In this document: positions 14,290 to 20,511 of the stretch, piece after piece
Position numbering within the stretch: position 1 is the first letter of the stretch
How the letters are laid out: the number at the start of each line of letters is the position of its first letter
From: CAYPEK01 sp964409645
Lineage (GTDB): Bacteria > UBP15 > UBA6099
Direction: 5' to 3'
Length of the DNA stretch: 20,511 nt
Assembly (NCBI GenBank): GCA_964409645.1
Contig: CAYPEK010000078.1
Location: 1 to 20,511 of the forward strand
Notes under the pieces: generated by a model
What the model saw: only the letters and a program-made list of their open reading frames with translations
Databases searched by the model: none
What the model was told of the DNA's origin: nothing
Position numbers and translations under genes: made by a program

Positions 14290-16101
14290 TCAATGCTTTT
14301 CAGTATGAGCGCTCTCACGTTCCGCGACTATTCGGTCCACTTCATCGTTGACAGCGCGGATTTTTTCCAAGGGCTCCTTCGGTTTCCGGTCGAACGTGAG
14401 CAGTCCGTTCTGTTCCTGCTCCGTGTCGTATTGCTGAGTGTAGCAGAATCCCTGAAACAGGTCGCATCTCGCGATGTCCAGCGTGTAGTCGCCGAAATTC
14501 TCAATCAGAGGTTTCTGTTGCGTTTTGTAGAAACCGAATCCGCCGTACTCGCTTACGAACATCGGCTGACCTTCGTACTTTGAGCCGGGCGCGAGCGCAC
14601 AGACAGGACTCTCCGCCGGGTTTAACTGTTTGAAGAAGTTCCCGAGGTCGTGTTCGAGATTCTTCGGGTCGCGGATTTTTTCATAGTGGGCGCGCGCTTT
14701 TTCCGTGGTTCCGAGGTAGTGGTGGATGTCGAGAATGTCCGTCCGCACGTGCTCGAATCCGCTGTTGTCGGTCACTGGGCGCGTCGGGTCGTTCTTCTTT
14801 GTCCAAAGGTAAATCTCTTCGATAAACGCGCGTGTCTTCGCGGACCACAACAGGCTCTTCACTCCCCAGCTTTCGTTGAACGGCGCCCACGTGACGACGC
14901 ACGGATGGTTGCGGTCGCGTTGCATTACCTCCGCCCACTGCGCCCGTACGGCGCGCCGCATCTTCTCTGAGAAACACAACGCAGACGGCATCTCGTCCCA
15001 CATAAAAAAACCGAGCGCGTCAGCCCAGAACAAGAACCTAGGGTCCTCAACTTTCTGGTGCATCCGCACGCCGTTGAACCCCATCGCCTTTGCCTGTTCG
15101 ATGTCCGTTCTGAACATCACCGGGTCCACGGGAGTGAAATGCCCTTCGGGAAAGTAACCTTGATTGAGCAGCAGCTTCTGATAAAATGGTTTGCCGTTCA
15201 GCAATATAGATTTATCTTTTATTGCCACTGTCCTGAATGCGAAATAAGTCTCGATGCAATCCATCGCCGCGCCGGCCGAGTCGATAAGCTCGATTTTGAG
15301 CGGATAAAGTTCCGGCGTTTCGAGCGACCACAACCGGACATCGGCTACAGAGAACGATGCTTCGAAAATGCCTCCGCCTGATCCGGAGATTTCCCGATCA
15401 ACTGTAATTTCGGCGCCGTTCGGCATAGTCGCTGTCAGTCTTGCTGCGGCCGGCGCCGCGCCGCCAGTCCACTCAGCGGTCACCGTTACTTTTCCGTTAT
15501 CCGGCGATGTGTCGATGCGCGCATTTTTCAGGTATGCGCCGCCGGTTGATTCCAGCCATACAGGCTGCCATATCCCAGTAACCGTTGTATAGAAAATCGT
15601 GAACGGTTTGCGAAGAACGGTCTGTTTTCCGCGTGGTATTCTTGGGTCGTGCGTGTCGTAAACCTGCACCGACAGCACATTCTCGCCTTCAACCGCTGCA
15701 TTAGTCACATCCAGCCGAAAGGGAGTGAAGCCGCCCTCATGGCCGCCGACGTGTTTGCCGTTCAGCCACACTTTCGCCCGGTAGTCCACCGCGCCGAAAT
15801 TCAGAAGCAGCGAGCCGCCACGCGCGAACCCGGAGTCGAGCGTAAACCTTTTCTTGTACCAGACAATGTTTGAGACATTGGTTCTGCAGATACCGGAAGC
15901 CTTAGATTCGACGCAGAAGGGGACGTTGATTTTCTCTTTCAACCTTCGGCCGTCGTGCCATCCCGCGCGTTCGCCGTCGCCGGAGCCGTCTTCCTGAAAT
16001 TCCCACTCTCCACACAGCGAAACCCACTTCCGCCTGATCCAGTCCGGCCGCGGGAACTCCGCGCGCCAGAACATCCCTACCGTCCCATTAATATCGCCCA
16101 T
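14290..16101 (-). CDS. GH2 family beta-glycosidase (galactosidase/glucuronidase type), cytoplasmic
   Basis: 603 residues with the standard GH2 order: sugar-binding jelly roll (about 20-185, with VWLNGKHVGGHEGGFTPF), immunoglobulin-like domain (about 186-295) and TIM barrel (about 296-600). The acid/base Glu410 lies in WAPFNES and the nucleophile Glu518 in FVSEYGG, so the enzyme should be an active retaining beta-glycosidase. The sugar specificity (galactose, glucuronate or mannose) cannot be decided. There is no signal peptide, so it probably acts on imported oligosaccharides. The ATG at 16101 is preferred over the TTG at 16107 because GAGG lies 6 nt upstream. It begins 16 bp after the small zinc-finger gene and is the last gene of the cluster. 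Confidence 0.93.
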   Translation of the reverse strand: MGDINGTVGMFWRAEFPRPDWIRRKWVSLCGEWEFQEDGSGDGERAGWHDGRRLKEKINVPFCVESKASGICRTNVSNIVWYKKRFTLDSGFARGGSLLLNFGAVDYRAKVWLNGKHVGGHEGGFTPFRLDVTNAAVEGENVLSVQVYDTHDPRIPRGKQTVLRKPFTIFYTTVTGIWQPVWLESTGGAYLKNARIDTSPDNGKVTVTAEWTGGAAPAAARLTATMPNGAEITVDREISGSGGGIFEASFSVADVRLWSLETPELYPLKIELIDSAGAAMDCIETYFAFRTVAIKDKSILLNGKPFYQKLLLNQGYFPEGHFTPVDPVMFRTDIEQAKAMGFNGVRMHQKVEDPRFLFWADALGFFMWDEMPSALCFSEKMRRAVRAQWAEVMQRDRNHPCVVTWAPFNESWGVKSLLWSAKTRAFIEEIYLWTKKNDPTRPVTDNSGFEHVRTDILDIHHYLGTTEKARAHYEKIRDPKNLEHDLGNFFKQLNPAESPVCALAPGSKYEGQPMFVSEYGGFGFYKTQQKPLIENFGDYTLDIARCDLFQGFCYTQQYDTEQEQNGLLTFDRKPKEPLEKIRAVNDEVDRIVAERESAHTEKH

Positions 16102-16117
16102 AAGCAACCTCGCAGGA

Positions 16118-16348
16118 TTAGATTCTGTCCGGCCCGATGAATGTATTAAGGCTTGAATCCGAGTGCCCGCACCGGCGGCACCGCAGGCCGCCCGCGCGCT
16201 GACGCCTGAAAGCCTTTGTCAGGCAGTCGCTGCACGCTTTGTAGTCGCACGCGGGGCAGAAGTATGCGAATGGCGAGTTCCCGCAGACGTCGCAGAGAAT
16301 CTCCTCGAATTCGCCTGCCGTCAGTCCCTGTGCGTCGATATCAACCAT
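16118..16348 (-). CDS. Tiny four-CxxC zinc-finger protein, B-box-like
   Basis: 76 residues with four CxxC pairs: Cys19/22, 31/34, 39/42 and 57/60. The spacing C-x2-C-x8-C-x2-C-x4-C-x2-C over residues 19-42, with an aromatic before the third Cys (YFCPAC), matches the first half of B-box zinc fingers, and the last pair would complete a second zinc site. Two zinc ions in a cross-braced fold are likely (inference); a nucleic-acid or protein partner is possible, function unknown. The ATG at 16348 lies 12 bp behind folP and has no clear Shine-Dalgarno, which suggests translational coupling. GH2 follows after 16 bp. Confidence 0.8.
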   Translation of the reverse strand: MVDIDAQGLTAGEFEEILCDVCGNSPFAYFCPACDYKACSDCLTKAFRRQRAGGLRCRRCGHSDSSLNTFIGPDRI

Positions 16349-16360
16349 AGTAGCCGTATG

Positions 16361-17236
16361 TCAACCATTGCGGCGGGTGGCGGCGTCCGTCAGACGGACC
16401 GCCCGCACCGTCTCCTCCGTGTCGTGCACGCGAACGATATCCGCGCCGCGTACCGCCGCGATTACCGCGGCGGCGAGCGAGCCCTCGAGCCGCCGCCCCG
16501 GATCGAGGCCGAGTGTTTTACCTATGAAAGTCTTGCGGGACGCGCCGACGAGCAACGGCAGGCCGTGAACTCGAAACTCCGCCAATCGGTCGAGTATTTC
16601 GAGGTTGTGCTCAACCGTTTTGCCGAAACCGATTCCCGGGTCGAGCACGAGCTGAGACTCCTTCACGCCCGCGGACGTCGCCGCCTCGATACGCTCCCTG
16701 AAAAAATCGTTTATTGCGTCGATCACGCCCTCCGGGTATGAAGGGTCTTTTTGCATATCCGTGGGTGTGCCGCGCATGTGCATCAGGCAGACCGGCGCGC
16801 CGGAGTCGGCGGCCACTTTCGTCATGTCCGGATCGAATCTGAACGCGGAAATGTCATTGATCATCGCTGCACCCGCTTCGAGCGCCGCCGCCGCGACGGA
16901 TGCCTTGTATGTGTCTATCGATATCCGCACGCCCGGTATCGACTTCAGCAGCTCCCTGATGAAAGGAACCGTCCGTTCCTTTTCCACCTCAAGCGGCACG
17001 CGCTCCGCGCCCGGCCGTGTCGATTCGCCGCCGACGTCTATAATATCCGCGCCCGCGCTTATCATGTAGGCCGCGCAACTGATCGCTGTCTCCATGTCCT
17101 CGTTCATGCCGCCGTCGTAAAACGAGTCCGGCGTGCGGTTTATAATCCCCATCACGTACGTCTTGCGCCCGAACTCCATCGGGCCGTCCGGCCATATCAG
17201 GGGAGGGGGAGAGTTGTTACCTGTTTCTTTGTCCAT
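16361..17236 (-). CDS. folP: Dihydropteroate synthase
   Basis: 291 residues. It condenses p-aminobenzoate with 6-hydroxymethyl-dihydropterin diphosphate to dihydropteroate in folate synthesis (cytoplasm). All family motifs are present: MGIINRTPDSFYDGG near the N-terminus, DVGGESTRPGA, the SIDTYK loop, NDIS, the DPGIGFGK pterin site, GASRKTFIG and the final VRVHD. The first loop has Arg where many enzymes have Val (NVTPDSF), a known natural variant. The ATG at 17236 is preferred; an upstream TTG at 17287 has no ribosome site and overlaps the promoter -35. It follows the radical SAM gene after 72 bp and has its own promoter. No other folate genes are in the window. Confidence 0.95.
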   Translation of the reverse strand: MDKETGNNSPPPLIWPDGPMEFGRKTYVMGIINRTPDSFYDGGMNEDMETAISCAAYMISAGADIIDVGGESTRPGAERVPLEVEKERTVPFIRELLKSIPGVRISIDTYKASVAAAALEAGAAMINDISAFRFDPDMTKVAADSGAPVCLMHMRGTPTDMQKDPSYPEGVIDAINDFFRERIEAATSAGVKESQLVLDPGIGFGKTVEHNLEILDRLAEFRVHGLPLLVGASRKTFIGKTLGLDPGRRLEGSLAAAVIAAVRGADIVRVHDTEETVRAVRLTDAATRRNG

Positions 17237-17258
17237 ACAAATGTATCTTTCAATAAAT

Positions 17259-17287
17259 ATTATCGGTGAATCCGTCGTTAAAATCAA
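17259..17287 (-). promoter_or_regulatory. Sigma-70-type promoter of folP
   Basis: TTGATT (17282-17287) and GATAAT (17259-17264) on the minus strand are exactly 17 bp apart. Transcription would start near 17252, giving a short leader for folP, the zinc-finger gene and GH2. It sits in the AT-rich gap after the radical SAM stop. Confidence 0.5.
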
Positions 17288-17308
17288 AACGGGGCGCCGG
17301 TCGAGTCG

Positions 17309-18400
17309 TCACAAACACGCGCCCGCGAGGTTGATGTAGCCTTCCGGCGACAGGAATATGTTCGACAGCGCCGGCGCCGACATCGGGCACACGCACTCGC
17401 TCGACGCAACCTGATCGCGCACGCGGCGCGCGGTTTCCGATTTCAATATCCGTTCGATATCGTACTGGTTTTCTCTTAGGTCTCCGAGCTCTCTCGCCGC
17501 CACCGGGCAGTCCTTGACGGAGCCGATCGGGTCTATATAGAGATACGCGTGCCCGGCGAGGCATCTGCACGCGCGTTTCATTTTCCTGAGATTGTTCAGT
17601 TCGAGCTCGGCGCGCCTCGCGAGAAAACTTTTGAGGAACCGCACCGCGCTGCGGCCTTTAAGCTCGCCCAGTTTTTCCAGATATAGCTTCGTCAGCTTTG
17701 ATATGTCGTCGAATTCCGGCATGACGTCCACCGCAACCGCGCCGAGCGTCTCGCAGCCGTAAGCAATATCAAGCGACACAATGTCGGGGTAGAGCATGAA
17801 CACGTCCTCGAGCAGCCGCGCGCCGCTTGCCGCGTTATACTTCGATATCAGCACCTGAAAACCGGTGAACAGGTTCGGCATGGAGATACTTTTCAGCAAA
17901 CGATATGATCGAAGCACGGTCTCGAAAGACTGCGGGACGCCGCCGCGCATCGAATCGAGTTCCTCCTTCACCGCGTCGAGCGACACCAGCACGAGGAAGA
18001 TCGTGTCCTTGTAATACCCTGCGAGAGTGCTTATCTCTGATTTGATGCGGTCAGGCCTGTCGCCGCAGGTTTCGACGATCACAAGCGGCGGCGTGAGTTT
18101 CCGGCATGCCAGCCCCGCGATCTTTCCGAAATCGTCCCGCATGAACGGCTCGCCGCCGGTGAACGTCACGCAGAACGGCGTGAACGTCATTTTGTCGAAC
18201 ATCGCCGCGTATTCCTTCGCGGTCAACTCTCTTCCTTGCGGGTTTTTGAAACTGTGGCAGGTGCGGCAGAGATTGAGGCACTTGTATGTCACCGCGAATG
18301 TTATCTGAAACGGGGCGATCACCGGCCGCCCGAACGTGCGGAACGCCCTGTGGAACGGCACGTCCAGCGACCTCAGCCACACTTCTTTCGACAGATTCAT
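17309..18400 (-). CDS. Radical SAM enzyme with a SPASM-like cysteine-rich C-terminus
   Basis: 363 residues. Cys41, Cys45 and Cys48 form CxxxCxxC, which binds the [4Fe-4S] cluster that cleaves S-adenosylmethionine; GGEP at 82-85 is the SAM-binding strand. The C-terminal part has Cys278, 280, 298, 336, 338 and 362 with YIDPIGSVKDCP at 287-299. This is the layout of SPASM or twitch domains that hold auxiliary clusters in peptide- and cofactor-modifying enzymes. The substrate is unknown: no recognisable precursor peptide or partner is adjacent. It starts 42 bp after mltG; the ribosome site (GGA 7 nt before the ATG) is weak. Some related enzymes act on cofactors or envelope molecules, so a link to the envelope gene mltG is possible but unproven. 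Confidence 0.88.
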   Translation of the reverse strand: MNLSKEVWLRSLDVPFHRAFRTFGRPVIAPFQITFAVTYKCLNLCRTCHSFKNPQGRELTAKEYAAMFDKMTFTPFCVTFTGGEPFMRDDFGKIAGLACRKLTPPLVIVETCGDRPDRIKSEISTLAGYYKDTIFLVLVSLDAVKEELDSMRGGVPQSFETVLRSYRLLKSISMPNLFTGFQVLISKYNAASGARLLEDVFMLYPDIVSLDIAYGCETLGAVAVDVMPEFDDISKLTKLYLEKLGELKGRSAVRFLKSFLARRAELELNNLRKMKRACRCLAGHAYLYIDPIGSVKDCPVAARELGDLRENQYDIERILKSETARRVRDQVASSECVCPMSAPALSNIFLSPEGYINLAGACL

Positions 18401-18442
18401 GATCGATCCGCCGGCGCAATCGCCGCGTTCTTTCCCGCGCCG

Positions 18443-19453
18443 CTAGTTGCCGCGCGTTTTCCTCGCATACTCCACTGCCCGCGCGTGTTCCTCCTCGTTG
18501 CGGCTGAAAATGTGCGAGCCGTCCCCCTTCGCCACATAGAAAAAATACTCCGATTTCTCCGGCGCCAGCGCCGCCGCCAGCGACGTCCGTCCGGGGTTGC
18601 TGATCGGCCCCGGCGGAAGCCCTTCGTATTTGTATGTGTTATACGGTGAGTCAACATCGAGATCCTTGTAAAACAGCCGGCCCTTCCGCTCAGGCAGCGC
18701 ATACTGCACCGTTGCGTCGCACTGCAGCTTAATGTTGCGCCGCAGGCGGTTCATCAGCACTCCCGCAATCACGGGCCGCTCCCGCTCCACTTTTGCCTCG
18801 CCTTCGACCAGCGACGCCAGTGTCACCGCCTCCGTAAGCGAAAGCCCCTCGCGTTTTGCCAACCCGATCGCCCTCTGCCCGAAAACGGTGAAAAACTGGT
18901 CCACCATTCTTTGGACCATCTCGTCGCATGTCGATCTCTCGCCGAAAAAATACGTCTCCGGAAAGAGAAAACCTTCGAGGCTCTTCAATTCGTGCCCGTG
19001 CGTGTCGATGCCCGTCCCGTCCGGGTTGGACACAAATTCCATGAACTTCTTCGCGGGGCACAAACCCTGCTCGTCATATCTCCGCGCAATCTCCTCCGCG
19101 GTAAAACCCTCCGGGATTGTGACCTTGAACAGCTTCGGCAGCGGATTCGTGGCGCCGAGAGTTTGCGCGATCTCCTGCGTTGTCATTCCCGGCGAAATCT
19201 CAAACCGTCCTGCCTTGAAATTGCGCAGATAATGGGAGAAATACGATACTGTCATGAAATAAACAGAGCTGCGGATGAATCCTTGCTCTGACAACCGCCT
19301 TGAGATATTGAGCGAACTCTCGCCCTCCTTAACCACGAACGACCGCTTTTCGGCGCTCGCCGCCGCCGGTGCGTTGCAGTACAACATCGCAACCAGAGCC
19401 GCGAACATCGCCACCACCGACACTATTAAAAATGCCTTCAGCAACTTAACCAC
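18443..19453 (-). CDS. mltG: Endolytic murein transglycosylase MltG (YceG-like)
   Basis: 336 residues, about the family length. It cuts nascent peptidoglycan strands and sets glycan chain ends at the outer face of the inner membrane. A single N-terminal transmembrane helix (about 5-25) is followed by a LysM-like subdomain (about 38-100) and the catalytic domain, with TIPEGFT at 112-118, LEGFLFPETY at 159-168, the active-site stretch LASLVEGEA at 212-220 (catalytic Glu in VEGE), and LQCDATVQYAL followed by PYNTYKYEGLPPGPISNPG. All conserved blocks are present. The start is GTG at 19453 with GGAGG 7 nt upstream. It is the first gene of the cluster and has a strong promoter. Confidence 0.95.
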   Translation of the reverse strand: MVKLLKAFLIVSVVAMFAALVAMLYCNAPAAASAEKRSFVVKEGESSLNISRRLSEQGFIRSSVYFMTVSYFSHYLRNFKAGRFEISPGMTTQEIAQTLGATNPLPKLFKVTIPEGFTAEEIARRYDEQGLCPAKKFMEFVSNPDGTGIDTHGHELKSLEGFLFPETYFFGERSTCDEMVQRMVDQFFTVFGQRAIGLAKREGLSLTEAVTLASLVEGEAKVERERPVIAGVLMNRLRRNIKLQCDATVQYALPERKGRLFYKDLDVDSPYNTYKYEGLPPGPISNPGRTSLAAALAPEKSEYFFYVAKGDGSHIFSRNEEEHARAVEYARKTRGN

Positions 19454-19484
19454 GCAGATTCCTCCATATCACAGCCATGAGCAA

Positions 19485-19513
19485 ATTATATTTCCCCGTT
19501 CTGCCGCGAACAA
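19485..19513 (-). promoter_or_regulatory. Sigma-70-type promoter of the mltG cluster
   Basis: TTGTTC (19508-19513), a 17-bp spacer and a perfect TATAAT (19485-19490) on the minus strand, about 30 bp before the mltG GTG. The leader would be about 25 nt. Confidence 0.6.
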
Positions 19514-19533
19514 GGAAAAATCTTTGCAGCGCG

Positions 19534-19626
19534 TTTTAAGAACAGAGTACACGGAGACGCAGGGAAACAATAGAGAACGCGAAAAAATCCACGTTTATCA
19601 GTGTTCATCTGCAGTTCGGTTTTTTT
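19534..19626. repeat. Probable dispersed intergenic repeat (CAGAG...ATCTGCAGTT type)
   Basis: The stretch contains ACAGAGTACACGGAGACGCAGG and, about 25 bp later, TTTATCAGTGTTCATCTGCAGTTCGG. From memory, near-identical noncoding phrases (CACAGAGnnCACGGAG and TCnGTGTTCATCTGnnGTT) recur between genes of many unrelated bacteria, notably PVC-group genomes. Only one copy is in this window, so repetitiveness is not shown here. It lies between the mltG promoter and the zinc-ribbon gene. Confidence 0.45.
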
Positions 19627-19638
19627 ACGAAATTGAAG

Positions 19639-19671
19639 TTTTTTGAAAGCGTGAAAGCCTTTTTCAAAAAA
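19639..19671. terminator. AT-rich inverted repeat, weak terminator candidate
   Basis: TTTTTTGAAA (19639-19648) and TTTCAAAAAA (19662-19671) can pair over 10 bp with a 13-nt loop, just after the stop of the zinc-ribbon membrane protein gene. The stem is AT-rich and no clean U-tract follows on the minus strand, so termination is uncertain. Confidence 0.3.
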
Positions 19672-19680
19672 GTTTTTCAT

Positions 19681-20154
19681 TCATTTGCTTTTTTTCTTTT
19701 TCTTTTCCTTCGAGCCGTCGGTTGGAAAAAGCGACGAGGAGAGCGCCTCGACGAACCGTCTCACCGGTCCGCCAGCGGGGATGAATCCAAGCCCGTCGTT
19801 AACCATGTTTTTCAAGTCCGATCCTGAGCGGGAGATAACAATCACTCCTATCGTGCCGCCAAGCACAGAACACGCCAACGCCGCGATAAACGACAGGAAT
19901 GCACTCGGAAAAGAAAACTGGAACACAATAAACAAAGCAATGAACAGCAACGCCGCGCCGACATAAAACGCGCGAGTGCGTGTGTCGAGCTCGACCACGT
20001 TCGAACCGACGGGCTGGTGCTTCTTATGCGGCGTCCATCCGTAGTCTTCCTTTTTCTGCGGTTCCGAGTCGCGCTTGATCTCAGCGCCGCAACCCGTGCA
20101 GAACTTCAACTCGCTTCGCTGGTCGATAATCTTTCCGCACTTCTTGCATTCCAT
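19681..20154 (-). CDS. Zinc-ribbon membrane protein, function unknown
   Basis: 157 residues. An N-terminal zinc ribbon (Cys3/Cys6 and Cys19/Cys22, with GCGAEI as in the common zinc-ribbon families) and a polar linker (about 28-58) precede two hydrophobic helices (about 62-80 and 84-108). A C-terminal segment contains FIPAGGPVRRFVEALSS, and the protein ends in a run of lysines. Zinc-ribbon plus membrane-helix proteins of this sort are common and mostly uncharacterised. The ATG at 20154 has GGAG 8 nt upstream. The gene stands alone, facing mltG from behind on the same strand, with repeats on both sides. Confidence 0.82.
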   Translation of the reverse strand: MECKKCGKIIDQRSELKFCTGCGAEIKRDSEPQKKEDYGWTPHKKHQPVGSNVVELDTRTRAFYVGAALLFIALFIVFQFSFPSAFLSFIAALACSVLGGTIGVIVISRSGSDLKNMVNDGLGFIPAGGPVRRFVEALSSSLFPTDGSKEKKKKKSK

Positions 20155-20187
20155 ACAACTGTCTCCGGAACAGAGTCAACAAATCAC

Positions 20188-20267
20188 GTAGGGCGGGGTC
20201 GCCGTTCAGCTTTGCCGCATCTCGCCATCCAAAGTGTTTATGTAGGGCGGGGTCGCCGTACCCCGCC
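20188..20267. repeat. Two copies of a GC-rich intergenic repeat; the second forms a hairpin
   Basis: The 17-mer GTAGGGCGGGGTCGCCG occurs at 20188-20204 and 20242-20258. In the second copy it is followed by TACCCCGCC, so GGCGGGGT (20246-20253) pairs with ACCCCGCC (20260-20267) around a 6-nt loop. Copy 1 lacks this arm, but both copies then share AGCTTTRCCG, as if copy 1 had lost the arm. Both lie in the probable leader of the zinc-ribbon gene. A mobile or otherwise dispersed repeat family is likely. Confidence 0.65.
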
Positions 20268-20290
20268 GAGCTTTACCGTCCGCAATACAC

Positions 20291-20296
20291 ATTATA
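20291..20296 (-). promoter_or_regulatory. Possible -10 element of the zinc-ribbon gene
   Basis: A perfect TATAAT on the minus strand, with TTGCAT 15 bp upstream (20312-20317), a short spacer. Transcripts from it would carry the GC-rich repeats in a leader of about 130 nt. In the rest of 20155-20437 I see only the repeats, this element and the tRNA promoter. Confidence 0.3.
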
Positions 20297-20396
20297 GCGC
20301 AACAACCGGATATGCAAGCAACGGCCCCCGCGCCGACTTTACAAAAAAGGGCTGGCCGGGAATGGCATCACTGTTATATGACGAGTTGTCCGTGAG

Positions 20397-20424
20397 TTGA
20401 CATGTTGCGTTTTAAACGTAAAAT
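20397..20424 (+). promoter_or_regulatory. Near-consensus promoter of the tRNA-Gly gene
   Basis: A perfect TTGACA (20397-20402), a 16-bp spacer and TAAAAT (20419-20424). Transcription would start about 7 nt before the mature tRNA end. Confidence 0.65.
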
Positions 20425-20437
20425 TTTAGAGACGGCT

Positions 20438-20510
20438 GCGGAAATAGCTCAGTTGGTAGAGCATCAGCTTCCCAAGCTGAGGGTCGCGGGTTCGAGCCCC
20501 GTTTTCCGCT
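20438..20510 (+). tRNA. tRNA-Gly, anticodon CCC
   Basis: A full cloverleaf of 73 nt. The acceptor GCGGAAA pairs perfectly with TTTCCGC; the D-arm is GCTC/GAGC; the anticodon stem TCAGC/GCTGA encloses loop TTCCCAA with anticodon CCC at 20471-20473; the T-arm is GCGGG/CCCGT with one G-U pair and loop TTCGAGC. The discriminator base is U, as usual for bacterial tRNA-Gly. It reads GGG codons. The CCA end is not encoded in the visible part: only one base follows before the window ends. Confidence 0.96.
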
Positions 20511-20511
20511 C

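Noticed and set aside
17309..18400. RiPP maturase with a neighbouring precursor peptide
   Set aside because: No short ORF with a leader/core layout and ribosome site lies next to the gene; the zinc-finger protein two genes away looks like a metal-binding fold rather than a precursor.
20188..20267. CRISPR-like direct repeat
   Set aside because: Only two copies, a single spacing, one copy palindromic and truncated, and no cas genes in the window.

Overview
The window reads as a chromosomal stretch of a free-living, Gram-negative-type bacterium: GC-rich coding DNA, sec signal peptides, a periplasm-sensing histidine kinase, a FecR-domain secreted protein and large polysaccharide-degrading enzymes. 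The mix of GH38 and GH2 glycosidases, a beta-helix glycan enzyme, PAS-rich hybrid kinases and GC-hairpin intergenic repeats recalls the PVC group, Omnitrophota or similar lineages. No rRNA or other phylogenetic marker is present, so the lineage stays open. No phage, insertion sequence, CRISPR array or complete mobile element was seen.

Left part (1-6776, all minus strand). Read in the direction of transcription: a secreted GH38 alpha-mannosidase, a 73-residue two-helix membrane protein, a membrane hybrid histidine kinase (Cache, PAS, HisKA, HATPase, receiver), and a receiver-domain protein that runs off the left edge. The last gene has its own strong promoter and lacks the phospho-acceptor aspartate, so it is a pseudo-receiver. 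Divergent from the mannosidase (6996-8870, plus) is a secreted right-handed beta-helix protein of the GH141-like type. The shared 219-bp spacer carries promoters for both and an inverted repeat. Together these look like a glycan-degradation locus with linked sensing.

Middle (8909-14166). A soluble hybrid kinase with five PAS domains (minus) converges on the beta-helix gene. Then come a 63-residue cysteine-rich DUF6485-like protein (plus) and a minus-strand pair: a FecR-domain protein followed by a GNAT acetyltransferase.

Right part (14290-20511). A minus-strand gene cluster runs mltG, a radical SAM/SPASM-like enzyme, folP (with an additional internal promoter), a tiny four-CxxC zinc-finger protein and an intracellular GH2 beta-glycosidase. 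It combines cell-wall, folate and sugar-hydrolase functions with an unassigned radical SAM enzyme. Beyond it lie a zinc-ribbon membrane protein flanked by two kinds of apparently dispersed intergenic repeat, and a tRNA-Gly(CCC) with a near-consensus promoter at the right edge.
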